Below, one piece after another: positions 1 to 12,925 of a stretch of 64,000 bases of DNA (position 1 is the first letter of the stretch; each line of letters begins with the position of its first letter). The position numbers and the translations under genes are program-made. The DNA is from Euborellia annulipes (lineage: Eukaryota > Arthropoda > Insecta > Dermaptera > Anisolabididae). The stretch spans positions 62,001 to 126,000 of the forward strand of contig JAKCPI010024840.1 in NCBI GenBank assembly GCA_023213315.1, written 5' to 3'. Under the pieces are notes generated by a model, which saw only the letters and a program-made list of their open reading frames with translations, did not search any database and had not been told where the DNA came from.

Positions 1-29
1 CTAATTTAATTTTAATATGTTATGGCGGA

Positions 30-115
30 GGCTCGTGGCTAATCGGATAAGCTGCGAATTACGAATCTAAAGTTGCTAAACAACTCGGGTTCAAATCCCA
101 CTTGCCATGAAAATT
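30..115 (+). repeat. tRNA-derived SINE-like copy (family A, copy 1)
   Basis: Contains a box A-like stretch (GTGGCTAATCGGATAAGCTG) and a perfect box B-like GGGTTCAAATCCC about 50 bp later, with TTGCC after it, as in a tRNA 3' half. A second copy stands at 4560-4655 with the same order and spacing. The variable region is too long and the acceptor stem does not close well, so a working tRNA gene is unlikely. Confidence 0.55.
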
Positions 116-920
116 TTCAACCAATCATTGCATCGACAATAAATATTGTGAGTCTTGATTGGAAATTTTATCTTGCGAGATATAGTAAAAGCTTTAGAAA
201 AGATATGGAGAAAGAGAATTACATAATAGAAATAAGCTTTTACTTAAAAAATAATAAATATAATATTATGAATCCTTATCAGATCTTTCCTCTTATTCTC
301 TTCTAATAAAATGATCTATAATGGAACGTGCATCATGACTTTTGATACAAAAATGTGAAGGTCAAGTAATTCATGATGTCTCTAAAATTATATTTTTTTA
401 TGTTATCAATTTTGGAATTTGGTAACCAAATGGCTTAAATAAAATCATCGGACTGCCTGGGTAACTACTAATTAAAGTATTATAAATTTGTAAATAAGCT
501 CGTTAAAACATTAGTTTTAGAGGAAGAAATTTTTGTCCAAGTCTTGATAGTCAGACATCGCGGACCTCCTCCTGTGATCGCATAATAAATAGAAACTCAA
601 GATCATGAATGAATCATTTCGTATTGTTATCAATCGAATCATGTTATCCTGAAAACGTTACATAGTTATTTCTATCCTGATACCAAGTTCCTTAATGACA
701 TAATTAAGTAAAAAATCATGGGAGTCTATTAAAATAAATAAAAATTTACAGTCATTGATTTTTAGAGACATCTTAGAAAAAGAGCAAAAATAAAAAAAAT
801 TAGATTATCCAGAGTTGCAGGTAGGGATTGCAATACCGGTATACAGGTATTTTGAGTCATTTGTTTTTTCTCATCAAATTCAATTGAGATTGTCACAGAT
901 GTAACAACCTTTATATCTTG
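116..920. other. AT-rich stretch with no supported gene
   Basis: Mostly AT-rich non-coding DNA. I see no exon matching the missing OGDH C-terminus on the minus strand and no repeat with clear ends. The 77-codon open frame at 73-306 begins inside the SINE-like copy and is not supported. Confidence 0.5.
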
Positions 921-931
921 CTGAATTGTAC

Positions 932-967
932 CTGAAGAAGGCCACAGAATGAGTGGCCGAAACGTTG
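932..967 (+). ncRNA. Hammerhead ribozyme motif (intact core, 6-bp stem II)
   Basis: CTGAAGA (932-938), then a perfect GGCCAC/GTGGCC hairpin (940-945 and 953-958), then GAAACGTT. CUGANGA, helix and GAAA is the hammerhead catalytic core, and ACGU replaces stem III, as in the small variants tied to Penelope-like elements. TTGTA upstream and TACAA downstream can form the outer part of stem I. Confidence 0.7.
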
Positions 968-1064
968 TCATTTTTACAAATAAACCACAATCAAAATCAA
1001 ATTCTTTTACAAATTAACATTTTATTATATTATATACCGGTATATTATTATTACTATAACTTTG

Positions 1065-1442
1065 TTGAGTTTAATGGCTGTAGATATACAATTAGAAGAG
1101 AAGGATGGGGGACCCTCCTGAGAAAAGAGCAGCCAGGTGAAATAAAAAAAAATTATATTCTGTCGCCGACGTTTCGAGAGCAAGTCGCACTGCATTAAAA
1201 CAGCAAGTGATGAAATTTAATATTTTTTTTCCATTTAAATACATAGTCATTAAGAAGTTTCATGTTAAATTTGTTTTGTATTAAGGTATATTGTAAAATG
1301 ATCAATTACTCAAATAAAATTTGATTATATGGGCCCTGAAGATGAGTGCCACTTGCTCTCGAAACGTCGGCGACAGAATATAACGTTTTTTATTTCACTT
1401 GGCTGCTGTTTTCCAGGAGGATTCCCTTCCTTCTCTTCTAAT
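1065..1442. repeat. Foldback repeat with hammerhead core
   Basis: Inverted arms of GAATGG-type sequence: AGAAGAGAAGGATGGGGGACC near 1092 pairs with the end near 1440, and TCTGTCGCCGACGTTTCGAG near 1160 pairs with 1357-1378. A full core lies on plus at 1336-1368 (CTGAAGA...CTC-GAAACGTC); the minus-strand arm has GAAACGTC but lost CUGANGA. A shrunken relative is at 11815-11935. Confidence 0.7.
1336..1368 (+). ncRNA. Hammerhead ribozyme motif
   Basis: CTGAAGA at 1336-1342, a GAG/CTC stem II, then GAAACGTC at 1361-1368. Stem I can form GCC/GGC plus outer TATA pairing. Part of the foldback at 1065-1442. Confidence 0.6.
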
Positions 1443-1726
1443 TATTATTAAATATTTATAAATTAAAAATAAAAGATAAATCCTCATTTTATTTCGTACT
1501 TTTTATTTCCAAATATACAAAATTTCTTTGGGAAATTTGGGCCGCTTCACAAAGAAATTTTGTATAAAATATTTTGAAGATTAAATATTTATATAACACT
1601 ATTTTGATGAGTAATAATAATATGTAATATAATACAGGTATTATTAAACACTTGTTATGATGCTCAAAGTTTGATAATGCTTTGCAACACTTTTCAAGTA
1701 GTAAGCTGATGGCTGGTAGTCTGTTG

Positions 1727-1984
1727 CAAGGGCGGATACAGGGGGGGGGGGTAAAGGGGGTAATTACCCCCCTGACATTTGAAAAAAATACCTTTTTTTC
1801 AAAAAAAAATTTATTTTTAATGTAAAATTTTAAAAATTAATACTTAAAAATTTGTTTTGCATTTATATTCTAGCAAACAAGTACAGAATGCGCCTTTAAA
1901 TTTCCGAAATTAAGAAAAAAATGTGTGCTGTGCGACCAGTCACACCAGATTACCCCGAGAGAAACACCTCTGGATCCGCCCTTG
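1727..1984. mobile_element. hAT-type MITE, 258 bp, exact 8-bp TSD
   Basis: Inverted ends CAAGGGCGGAT/ATCCGCCCTTG, flanked by GTCTGTTG at 1719-1726 and 1985-1992. The 8-bp duplication places it with hAT elements. It holds G-runs and half of the AATCTGGTGTGAC hairpin found alone at 34420, 38255 and 39268. Related copies: 5073-5349 and 55281-55686. Confidence 0.85.
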
Positions 1985-2256
1985 GTCTGTTGAAGGCTAT
2001 ATTTTCACTAATAATAATAATTATTATTTTCACTTCTAATAAAATTGACAAATAAAACCGTGTTTTCTTTCTTTTTCTAAAATTCTATTCTACTACCAGT
2101 ATTGAAACCGGAATCCCGGTATTAAGATCTGAAAAATACAGAATACCGGTTTTGAACTTTTGGTCCGATATTGCAATCCCTAGTTGCAGGTGGGGAGATC
2201 TATATACAAAAGAAAAAAAGAAGCGGATAGAATAGCGAGCTTGGAGGAGAATCATC

Positions 2257-5200
2257 TCACCTAATGAGCCTCTTGGGTGGCTCTTGGCTCTGCTCGTCGG
2301 AGGATTCGGTCTTGGCTGGTGTTGGTGTCTCTTTTCTAGCGAACCAGCGGGAGAACAATCCCCCCTTGTTTGTCGACGCCCCACTGTAAGCCCAGACCGT
2401 GCATTAGGGGGACATAAGCCAAGTCTAATCAAAATCCCCCAATGCATAGCCTGAGCCAAATTTCTATTAAGACAAGTAGAATGCTTACCTAAGTGCACGA
2501 GAGCCGTTGAGAGCGGTGTTGAACCGGGGCTGAACATACGTCCATGATCCTTGGTTTTTGTGTTCTTCCTGAGTCCAAACGAGAGTGGCATTTGGATATT
2601 TGTCGCATTCTTGCTTTACCAGATCGTATGGGAAAGGAGAAATCTAAAACAAAAAAAAAAAAAAACATTTACAAAAATAATCCAGAAGATATTTGTATTT
2701 AATCGGTGGTCCGATTGTCTGTAGGGATAATCACACACGCTATGAAGAAATCGAGCATCGTAAAATATACCAGGTATATATAGATACAGGGATGGGCGTT
2801 AATCAGTTACATGTATTTGAAATACAAGATACCAAATACATTATTAATTGGTATTTTGTAACTCGTTACAGCATAGGCAAAGTAATTGCTATCTTGTATT
2901 TCGTTACATTTTTTAGTAATTGGTATCTGAAATTCGAGATACCAAATACTTTTTTTTTTTTATTTGCCGCAGTGTAAAAAGTCTTGCAGAGGGAGCTGAA
3001 ATCGTTTTAATTTATTTAATATTACTGTATATAATCGTCGTGTAGGTTCTCTTCTCTGAATCTTAGTAAGAACCAGTAACGAGAAGTCAATCAATCCGCC
3101 AAATTTTCACTCTTCGTTAAAAAACTTTTTTGCTTTCTTCTTTCAACCAGCTCTCAACGACTAAATCTTTGTTCTTCTGCCCCAGTTGAAAGATTGTTTT
3201 CATTTGCGGCTTTATTCATTCTCCATCAAGTTCCAGATTATCCGACAAAACTTTTGAAAACTTGGTTTTTGAAACCTTTTCATATTTTTATAAATAAATT
3301 TTTTTTTAGTGTCATGATTAATTTTATTGTTTGCGATTTTCCAAAGGTATTCTCCACTATAAGTTTAGCTGCCACTTTCCTAAACTAAATTTATTTAGGG
3401 TTCCAGATAGAGCCCTGCACGGGCCGATTTTTTTGGCCCAGACCGGTCCATGTCCGTATTTTTTTTGACTTCCCGCCCGTACCCGGCCCGTAATTTTTTA
3501 CCATTCTTCAGGCCCCCGGAATTTTTTCAAACCCGCCCGAGATTTAGTGAATGAATGAACGAATGTCTAGTAATTTTTAAATAAAATTTCATTTGCATGC
3601 CCGTCCGCCCGAACCCGTTTATTTAGACTTGCTACCCGCCCGTAATTTTTTCATGGCCTCCAAAGCCCGCGGGCCGGGCGGTAACGGGCCTACGGGCCAA
3701 CCCGTACCCGTGCAGGGCTCTAGTTCCAGAATTACCCCCACCAAAAAGTATTTTAAAATCAAGGAAAAATTTGTTTGTAATTGGTATTTTCAATGTATTT
3801 GAAATACGTAATTGGTATCTTGTATCTCGTTACACAAACCCGTGAGTAATTGGTATCTTGTATTTCGTTACAAAAATCTGAAGTAATTGGTATTTTGTAT
3901 CTCGTTACTCAAAATTGATAACTTCCCATCCCTGTATAGATACAATGCAAAGACATGGAGTATCGTGTACTGTATAAACAAATCAATAATACAAACAACA
4001 CAAAACATTGACATATTTGTATTTAATCAGTTAGAAAAAAAATAGGAAAAATCAAAAGCAATTTATATAAAATTTTGTTAAAATAAATGAGTGGATTAAA
4101 ACTTATGTAGAGAAAAGTAGATTTATAGCTAGATAAAAGTTGTTGGTGAGTAGCAGGATGAAGAAAGAAAAGCCGAACAACCGAGACCGAAACGTTAGCC
4201 TAATGGGTATTAAATAAATGAAATAAATACTAGCTGCTTTTCTTTCTTCAACCTGGTAAAACTTGTTTTTTTTTGTTTTTTAATTGAAATAAATACTATT
4301 TTGGAATTTTTCCTTCATCTCACTCAAAGTTTGAAGACAGAAACATGTTTTTTAACTACCTAATTTGAAATAAATAGAGCGGGGTCTAAATGGCCCCCGT
4401 TGCTGAAAAAGACCTTAAATAAATTTAAAAAACTAGATGTTCATCCGAGTAAAATAATATAAATTTAACTTTGTTAAAAAAATTATTTTGGTTTTTAACA
4501 TAGCAATAGAGTGAAGTCAATTTTATATTCCAGGAAAATTACTCTTAATAGTATTTCGTTTTCGAGAAGACTCCTGGCTAAGCGGATAAGCTGCGAATTA
4601 CGAATCAAGAGTTGCTATTCGGGTTCAAAACCCACTTGCCGTGAAAATTTTCAAACATTGCCAGTGTCTCCTCCGTCTCTCTCTGTAATTGGAGTTAATC
4701 TCTGTTGAGAGATAGGAAAATCTATGTATATATGAGGGCATGAGATGCAAAGGGGTCTAAGTGTAATTTCATTACTTTTGAGAAAATCCATCCCAAAGTT
4801 ACTTGTTAATATTAAATTTCAGAAAAAAATTTTTGTTAAAATATTTTTTTTTTTTTAATTTCTACATCTCTAGGTATTTTTTGGTGTGTTTATTATAAAG
4901 TTAAAACAAGTATATACTCCAAAATATTATTGTTCCATCATCTTGCAACTACTTAGACCCCTTTGCTGCTAAAAAATTACTTGAATCACTTTGCCTGTGA
5001 TTAAGTTTTAAAAATAAAGACACATAGTAGTAGCTAACTGTACCATTACATCTTTTTTTATACTAATATGTGCAAGGGCGGATCGAGAGGTGTTTCTCGG
5101 GATGGGTGGGGGGGGGGGGGGGGGTAATCTGGTGTGACTGGACGCAGAGCACACAATTTTTTCTTAATTTCGGTAATTTAAAGGCGCATTCTGTACTTGT

Positions 5201-6742
5201 TATCCAGAATATAAATACAAATCAAATTTTTTTAAAATTTTACATTAAAAATATATATATATTATATTTTTATATTTAAAAATATATTTTTTTAATCTTG
5301 GGGGGGGGGGGGGGTAATTATCCCCTTTACCCCCTTTTATCCACCCTTGACTATGTGTCTTTATTTTTAAAACCTTATCGCAGGCAAAGGGATTCATGTA
5401 ATTTTTTAGCAGCAAAGGGGTTTAAGTAGTTGCAAGATGATGGAACAATAATTTTTGGAGTGTATACTTGGAGCTAGTAAAAAAACAAAATAATAATTCA
5501 ATCACCTGTTCTATCCGTGAAATGGCGATGGAATCATCGAGTTTTTTGTCAGTTCTTGCTTTTTTGAGATCATAATAGACCTTTCCAGAGCAAAAGATGA
5601 GTTTTTTGACGTTACTGCCATTCTGGCTGGCTGGACCTCCATCGGGGATGACTCTGAGAAATTGTGTGTTCTCTGTCATGTCGTCGAAGGAACTACGAGC
5701 TTCAGGATGTCGAAGTAGTGATTTAGGAGTCATCAGAATCAACGGCTTTCGGAACGGGAGAGCGATTTGTCGACGCAAGATGTGGAAATAATTGCCTGGT
5801 GTCGAGCAATTTGCCACCTGAAATTTCCAAATATATGAGAAACTAAATTCTAAAATATTATAATAAAATTATTATAGAAAAATACTCCATTAATATTTAA
5901 CATTCAATATTTTGATTTGCATCATTTCTTTGCGGTAAGCTGTTAAACATTTGGAAAAATTTCCAACTGGCTCCGAAGATGACTAAACCTCGCTCTAAAA
6001 GTCAGCTATAAATTTCTTACTTTGAATAAAATAAAATTTACTGCACAAGTCTTGTTTTTCTTCTCACTCTCATTAAATCTATAGCCACAGCTCTTCGTTA
6101 ATTTTGATTTCGTTTTTATAAGCATCACGATAAATTAAAAATTGATATAAATTCTAAATATTTTTTCCATAAAATTTGCGAGTACTAAAAAAAAAGATAT
6201 GTAATCTTATTATTTTTAAATTATTTAATTCTAATAATCCGTGTCAGTATGTTAATAAAAATATTAATTATATAAATACCATATACCTGATGGACAGAAC
6301 CGGTCGTTGAAATTAAATTAAATTTATTTCATATTTTTTTTTTATTCAACTTTAGAAACCAAAAAATTATTGCCACATCAATTAATAGTTTTAACAACGT
6401 AATATTATAGAACCAATCATGTTTTCAGATGCATACTCATTCTAAAGTGGAATAGTTAAATATTTTTTAAAATTTAAATATTCCACCAAGTTTATAAAAT
6501 GGAATATAAATAAAAAAACTTACAATCCAATTAATATCATGAAGTTGTCGGACAGCGAATTCTTCACTTTCTGGTGGGAAATAGTCAGGATCATCGGCAG
6601 ACATCTGAAGGAAACGTTCGAGACGAGCGCTCGAATGTTCAGGACCCTGCAAATATATATGAATTTAGATATGAAGTTTTCTCGGGTTAAGTCTCAACAA
6701 CCAAGCCACATAGACCAAATCGCGGAAGGCTTCCGGAATATA

Positions 6743-6780
<38 letters not shown>

Positions 6781-9700
6781 GGCGGCAGCATTTAGTCAAA
6801 CACCTTTACACTTTAATTAAGGCAGACCATAACAGCCTCCATCTTCAGTGCAAATGAAAATTTCTTACGGTGTCCCTGTCATTCATTATAATAAGATAAT
6901 TGTGCAGTAAAGATGATAACTGTTATATAATTAAATATTTATTAATCATATAAATTTCCCTCTCGGCTCACATACACGATGTATATAATATCTTAAATAT
7001 TGCATATGTAATTTCTTATTTATTTATTATAACTGTTATAGTTACCGTTTTGGAAAAGTCTGCTTTGATTAGAGTGTAAAGGTGTTCGACTAAAAGCTCT
7101 TTTTATTCTTCCCAACTTCAATCTCATAAACCCAGCACTCAACCTAATTTTATATATATATATATATATATATCAAAATATCAAGATCTATTTAACAAGC
7201 TAATGGAACCAATCATCATGTGGTCATTTCGCCTGCTGAGGAAAGTCCGAAATTGACGTTTGAAAGTTTTATAAACATACACATTTCAATAGCAGGGCAA
7301 CAAATGAATAGGCCAAAACCAATAGCAAAGAATGGAAATATATTTTCACCACTTTGCCACTCAAAAGAGAAGACGTTTTATCAACATTTCGTAGGGTTAA
7401 CTCAAAAATTGAATTTTCGGACACTATGATTCTCAGCAGGCGATATGCAAAATATAAAAGTTTCAAGTTCTTTTCTAAAGCCACCTTAGCAAATTTCAGG
7501 ACAGAATGAGCTTTACGTAGAGTGGACATTAACAGTGGCGTAACCAGGGGGGGGCGAGGGGGGCGCGAGCCCCCCCCCCCCCCGCCCCAGGCGCATCGAG
7601 CCCTTGGCGCCCCCCGGAACCGGCATAGGCGCCCTACGGCCTCTAAAATATAGCCCAGCGTATGTGATTTTATCATATTCTTTTCATCGATTGTCTTAAA
7701 AAATTGATTGTTTTCTTTTAAAATTATATTACAACTTGAATTCTACTATTTTAAATGAATTTAATTCCAAAAATAATAAATAACGTATATAGAGGCTTTA
7801 TAATTAAAATTTTTTTTTATTTTGCAATATATAAGCCTTAATTTGATGTTTTAAGGCTGTGGAGATTTACACAGGATTCGTATAAGCCTTAATATTTAAT
7901 TTTTTGGAATTCAAAATTTTTTTAAGCATGAAGGAATTGAGCTGAGACTGAAATGTTATATTTAAGTTAAACACCCCCGGGACCGTGAAAATAAGCTTTT
8001 AATCAAAATCGGCCAAAAATTACTAGTATTTTACTGATGTAGTTTTTCAGTTTTTTTTTCGATTTTCTCAAAATGAAAGGGCTTTTACCATTCTTCAGGC
8101 CCGCCCGCCCGAGATTTAATGAATGAATGAACGAATGTCTAGCAATTTTTAAATAAAATTTCATTTGCATGCCCGTCGAAATAAAATACTCTATTTTAAA
8201 AAGTTTTTATTCTTTGATATTTTCCCGAAAACTGAATAATTTTTGAAATAATCACAGAAGAAAACGACATTTTTCGTAAAAGCAAAGAAAAATCAAAACA
8301 AAATCATACAGGGGTCATTAAAAAACATGTAAATATAAACAAATTCGATGAGAAAATTACTGGATGCAAGAAATTTGCCCGCCGAAGGCGGCAATTGCTC
8401 GCCTAAGGCGAGCAAGGGGTCCAGGGGGCGGAGCCCCCTGGAAAATCGGCGCCCTAGTTGAACTTCCGCCCCCCCGCCCTCAAAGGCTGGTTACGCCGCT
8501 GGACATTAAGCATCCGGAGGAGACCTTCTGTGATATTAATAATAAGATATTGAATAGGAAAGAGGATGCAGCCAAATAATTGAGTCTCTATTTGGAAATA
8601 AACACTCTTTATTGGAACGTTTCGGAACCCTGCCATCTTCAGCCTTTAAAGAGCATATTTAAATTTTATATACATAAATAGAGTAGTCATTTAATACAAG
8701 TTATTTGCATTTTATATCCAACGAATGTAATTTTTCTTAAAAATACCAACAAGTGATACCACGAAGTTCAGGCTTATGATACTTCGTGGTATCACTTGTT
8801 TGTATTTTTAAAGTAAATTCGTTGGACATAAAATGCAAATAAATTTTATTGACAAATGACAAAGTATAAAATTTAAATATGCTCTTTGAAGGCTGAAGAT
8901 GACAGGGTTCCGAAACGTTCCTATAAAGAGTGTTTATTTCCAAATAGTCTCAATTATTTGGCTGCATCCTCTTTCCTATTCAACATATCAGCTACAGCCA
9001 CGTTCTACTATTCAAGATTAATAATAAGAATTCGAAGGATATACATTTAATATATATATATATAATAGATATACTTATAGAATTTATAAGTTAGCAAAAG
9101 ATGTAATTAAGTTGAATTTATGTAATTTAATATTTATTAATTCAAATAGCCGACAAAAGATCGGGTGTCGAATCACATATCCACCGATTTGTACTCAGTA
9201 TGCTCTACCACTGGACCACACAGCACGGCATTCGGTTATATGAATTCACTGAGACCGTTAAATAAGTTCTCGGGAGAATTTATCCCAGGTACACTGACAA
9301 TTGTGGGTACAAATCGACTCCCGACGGCACGGGGTACATATGTGCATCTTTTGTCGACTATTTGAATTGGTAAATATTAAATTGTATGTGTTTTCTTCAC
9401 GGATCTGAACGAGATTATATAATAACTTAAATATTATATATAATTTCTTAACGAGTAGAAATATAATATTTATGTCAAAATAATATAACAAGTACTCACC
9501 ATGCCTTCAAGACCATGAGGAAGGAGCATGACCAAGCCAGACTGTCGCACCCATTTGGCCTGTCCAGATGAGATAAATTGATCAATAATACATTGAGCGG
9601 TGTTGTTAAAATCTCCAAACTGTGCCTCCCAGCAGACGAGAGCATTAGGATTTGTCATCGAGTAGCCGAGCTCGAAACCAAGTACACCAAACTCACTCAA

Positions 9701-12700
9701 CGAACTGTTACAGACAGTATAAGGTCCCTGATCGGGGTACATATGTGCAAGGGGTTTGTAAGTAGCTTTATCGACATTTTGATGATGGAGGACGTGATGC
9801 CGATGAGAGAAGGTGCCTCGTTCGACGTCTTGACCACTGAGACGTACGTGAACACCTTCTTTAAGAAGAGAGCCGAATGCCATGGCTTCGCCCAAAGCCC
9901 AGTCGACCTGTCGGGATTCGACCATCTGCATTCGAGCAGCAAGAATACGTTCTAAACCTTTGTGAATTACGAATTCGGCGGCATTTGGCGGTGGAGATGA
10001 CATCCGTTTACCAATATGCACGAGGGTATCCTCCTTGACTCCAGTAGGCGACACATGAAGAGGGTCCTTACCCTCGAAAAAGCCCGACCACGGTGAATCC
10101 AGCCAATCCTTGTATTTGATGTGCGTTTCTTTTCGAGCATTGTTATACGAGTCTTCGCAGATCTTCTCATATTTTTCCCGAACATCCTAAAATGTATATT
10201 CTTCAATAAGTTTTCATTTCTAGTTCATTCCCATTCTATTCTATATGACTAGTCTTCTCTCGATTATCCTAAAAAATTCCCTTCTTTAAGACAAATTTAT
10301 TAATCAGTTTTAGAATAAGAGATTATTAAAATTAAATGATAATCAGATCTACTCTCTAAAAACAGACGTTAAAATTTAACTTTAACAAATGGGTGTTAAA
10401 AAGTAAAGTAATAACATCAGCGTTAAAAAATGCTATTCTCTAAACCAAGTTTTAACAGCGACGTTAACATTTTATTTTTTAGCACGAGATGTTAAAGATT
10501 CATATCGCTTTCTGCTTGTTCGTTTTTTTACACCCCTTTCTCGAGCATGCGGATTATTAACTTGATTTTTTATTTTCAATCTAGTAGGTCTATCTGACAC
10601 ACCAGCGTTAAAAATGCTATTCTCTAAATAAGCGACGTTAACATGTTGCTTTTATCTCAAAGTTGTCAAAATCATAACCCTACCTTTTAGGTTAAAGACG
10701 CATTAAATACGGCGTTAAAATATTAAAGGCACCCCCTTCAAGACCTAAACATGACATTAATTTTTAACACTATTGACTAAATGTTAACCTTTTGGCTTTA
10801 AAGTTTTTGCTTACAGAATAGCAATTTGAGGCAAAGAAGTGTTAAAATGAATTAACGCTGTTTATTAAAAGTTAACGTTTTTGCTTAGAGAATAGACCTG
10901 AAAAATGAATAAGCCAAACAATGTTTTGGTATATAATAATAAAGCTGATAGATTTATTAAAAATCGAATTTAATTAACATTATTTTATGATCTTTGAATA
11001 TCTGGATGTCTCGTAAACTATGGATAATCCTTTTAAAGTCTATATGTCAAAGAAGACTGATTAATTATATTTTAAATAATTTAAAATTTATTTATTTCCC
11101 ATTTATAATAAAAGTATATAATTTCATATACCTTGACTTCTTCGTCAGTGACGACACCTTCATTAATAAGTTTATCTGCATATTTATCAAGGCCTGGTTT
11201 CGTTTTTCGAATTTGTCGGTACATCAGTGGTTGAGTGAACATAGGTTCGTCAATTTCGTTGTGTCCATTACGGCGATAACAAACCTAAAAAGAATGTTTA
11301 TTTATTTATTTAGTTGAGAAATATTTACAAAAATACTTAAATATATTAGAAGAAAAATATGCTAGGACAATTCGTTAGAGTTATGGAGAAAATAAACCCT
11401 AAAGTTTGACCAAATATGAAAAAAAACTTCATTTTTGCGATTATTTTTTTAATTTTTGAATTATATGTTTTCGTGAACATAGGTTCATCATAGGTAGCGT
11501 TCAATATAGGAAGAGTAGAAAGCATATTAATATCTCATTTCAGTTAAAAGTTTGAAAAATCCGAATTTTTTACAAAAATGACGATTTGGGGTACTTAGAG
11601 GCCGAATTTAAGAAAACTTTGAAATCACTTTTTAGAAGTTCATTTAAGTAAACTTTTAGCGTAGAAAGCATATTGATATTTCATTTCAGTTAAAAGTTGG
11701 AAAATCCAAATTTTTTACAAAAATGGCGATTTGGGGTATTAAAGGAGATTTTACTATTAAAAGAGTTTAATTATAAATAAATTTGTAATTTATTAACCCC
11801 ATATTTATTTTTCTTGAGTTGAATGGCTGTAGATATTCAAATTGGAAACAGGAACGGGCAATATAGAGTTTTATTATTTATCCTGGCTGCTGTTCCTGGG
11901 AAGACTCCCGTTCCTGTTTCCAATTTATTTTTTAATTCGAAAAGCTTATAAAAGCAAGCTAAGTTTGATAATATATTTCACGTCTTAGCTAATTAAAAAC
12001 TCAGATTTCAGTGCTTAATTTTTTAAAAAATTTCTCCACAGATCCCCAGAAAGTCATCTGCCCGGATCTGGCCTCAATAAATTATGGTAACCCTATCTAT
12101 AGGGTGTAAAAGAGTAGGTATTAGTATGTAAGCACATATGTCTAAATCGAGGTCTCTATGTGTGTAGAGACGTCATTTCAGACTTAGCTTGGAGGAGGGG
12201 GTATATATACCTCTATATGTTTATCTATACCATCTTTTATACTTATTTATAAAGAGGGTGTGAGTTGGTTTATATGTAGGGGCTAAGCTCTGAATTTACT
12301 AATGTATTCCAAAGCCTTGGGGGGGGAGGCAAATTCCCCCCTGTCCCCTCTCGATGATGACGTCCCTACGTGTGTGAGTCTCTGAGTAATTAAAAATATA
12401 TAAAATTAATATTACATACGATATCAATGACGCAGTCTTTATGGAAAGTTGCTCGCCATTCAGCTGCAACCTTGCAAACGTGCATGACAGCTTCGGGATC
12501 ATCGCTGTTCACATGGAAGATAGGGGCATTGACGACTCGAGCAACGTCCGTACAATAGGGTGAGGATCGTGAATGCCGAGGATCGGTGGTGAATCCGATC
12601 TGATTATTTACGACAATATGGATGGTGCCGTGGGTGGTGTAATCAGGCAAGTCGGACAAATGCATTGTTTCATAGACGACTCCCTGACCACAGAAGGCCG

Positions 12701-12886
12701 CGTCACCGTGCAGGATGATAGACATCACCTAAATTATTTGAAAATATAATAATTATATTAGCTTGGATCATTATTAGCTCCATCATTAAATGGCTTCAGG
12801 AGGCAACATTGAATATTTAGTCAGAAACTACTGAGGCATTTTAAAGTATTTTTTTTTTAATGATTTAAATTCTTGAGCTTTTTATA

Positions 12887-12925
<39 letters not shown>

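Larger units (their letters stand above)
8515..9020. repeat. Foldback with hammerhead cores on both strands
   Basis: Arms read AGGAAAGAGGATGCAGCCAAATAATTGAG... and its complement, meeting near 8755-8790 with a second inner palindrome (ACCACGAAGTTCAGGCTTATG). Hammerhead cores sit symmetrically in the arms (8617-8642 minus, 8893-8920 plus). A close relative is at 44415-44700, including the GAACGTGGCTGTAGCTGATAT flank. Confidence 0.75.

Noticed and set aside
73..306. 77-codon open frame on plus
   Set aside because: Starts inside a SINE-like copy, no splice or codon-bias support, AT-rich composition explains it.
2085..2591. 168-codon open frame on minus
   Set aside because: Runs out of frame through two true OGDH exons and the intron between them; the spliced frame matches the family.
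4140..4215. Hammerhead motif near 4155-4190
   Set aside because: Has GAAACGTTAG, but the upstream ATGAAGA has a wrong first base and stem II does not pair convincingly.
5597..5791. 64-codon open frame on plus
   Set aside because: Antisense shadow of OGDH exon 11.
9578..9955. 125-codon open frame on plus
   Set aside because: Lies antisense to OGDH exon 9, whose minus-strand product is clearly the conserved enzyme.
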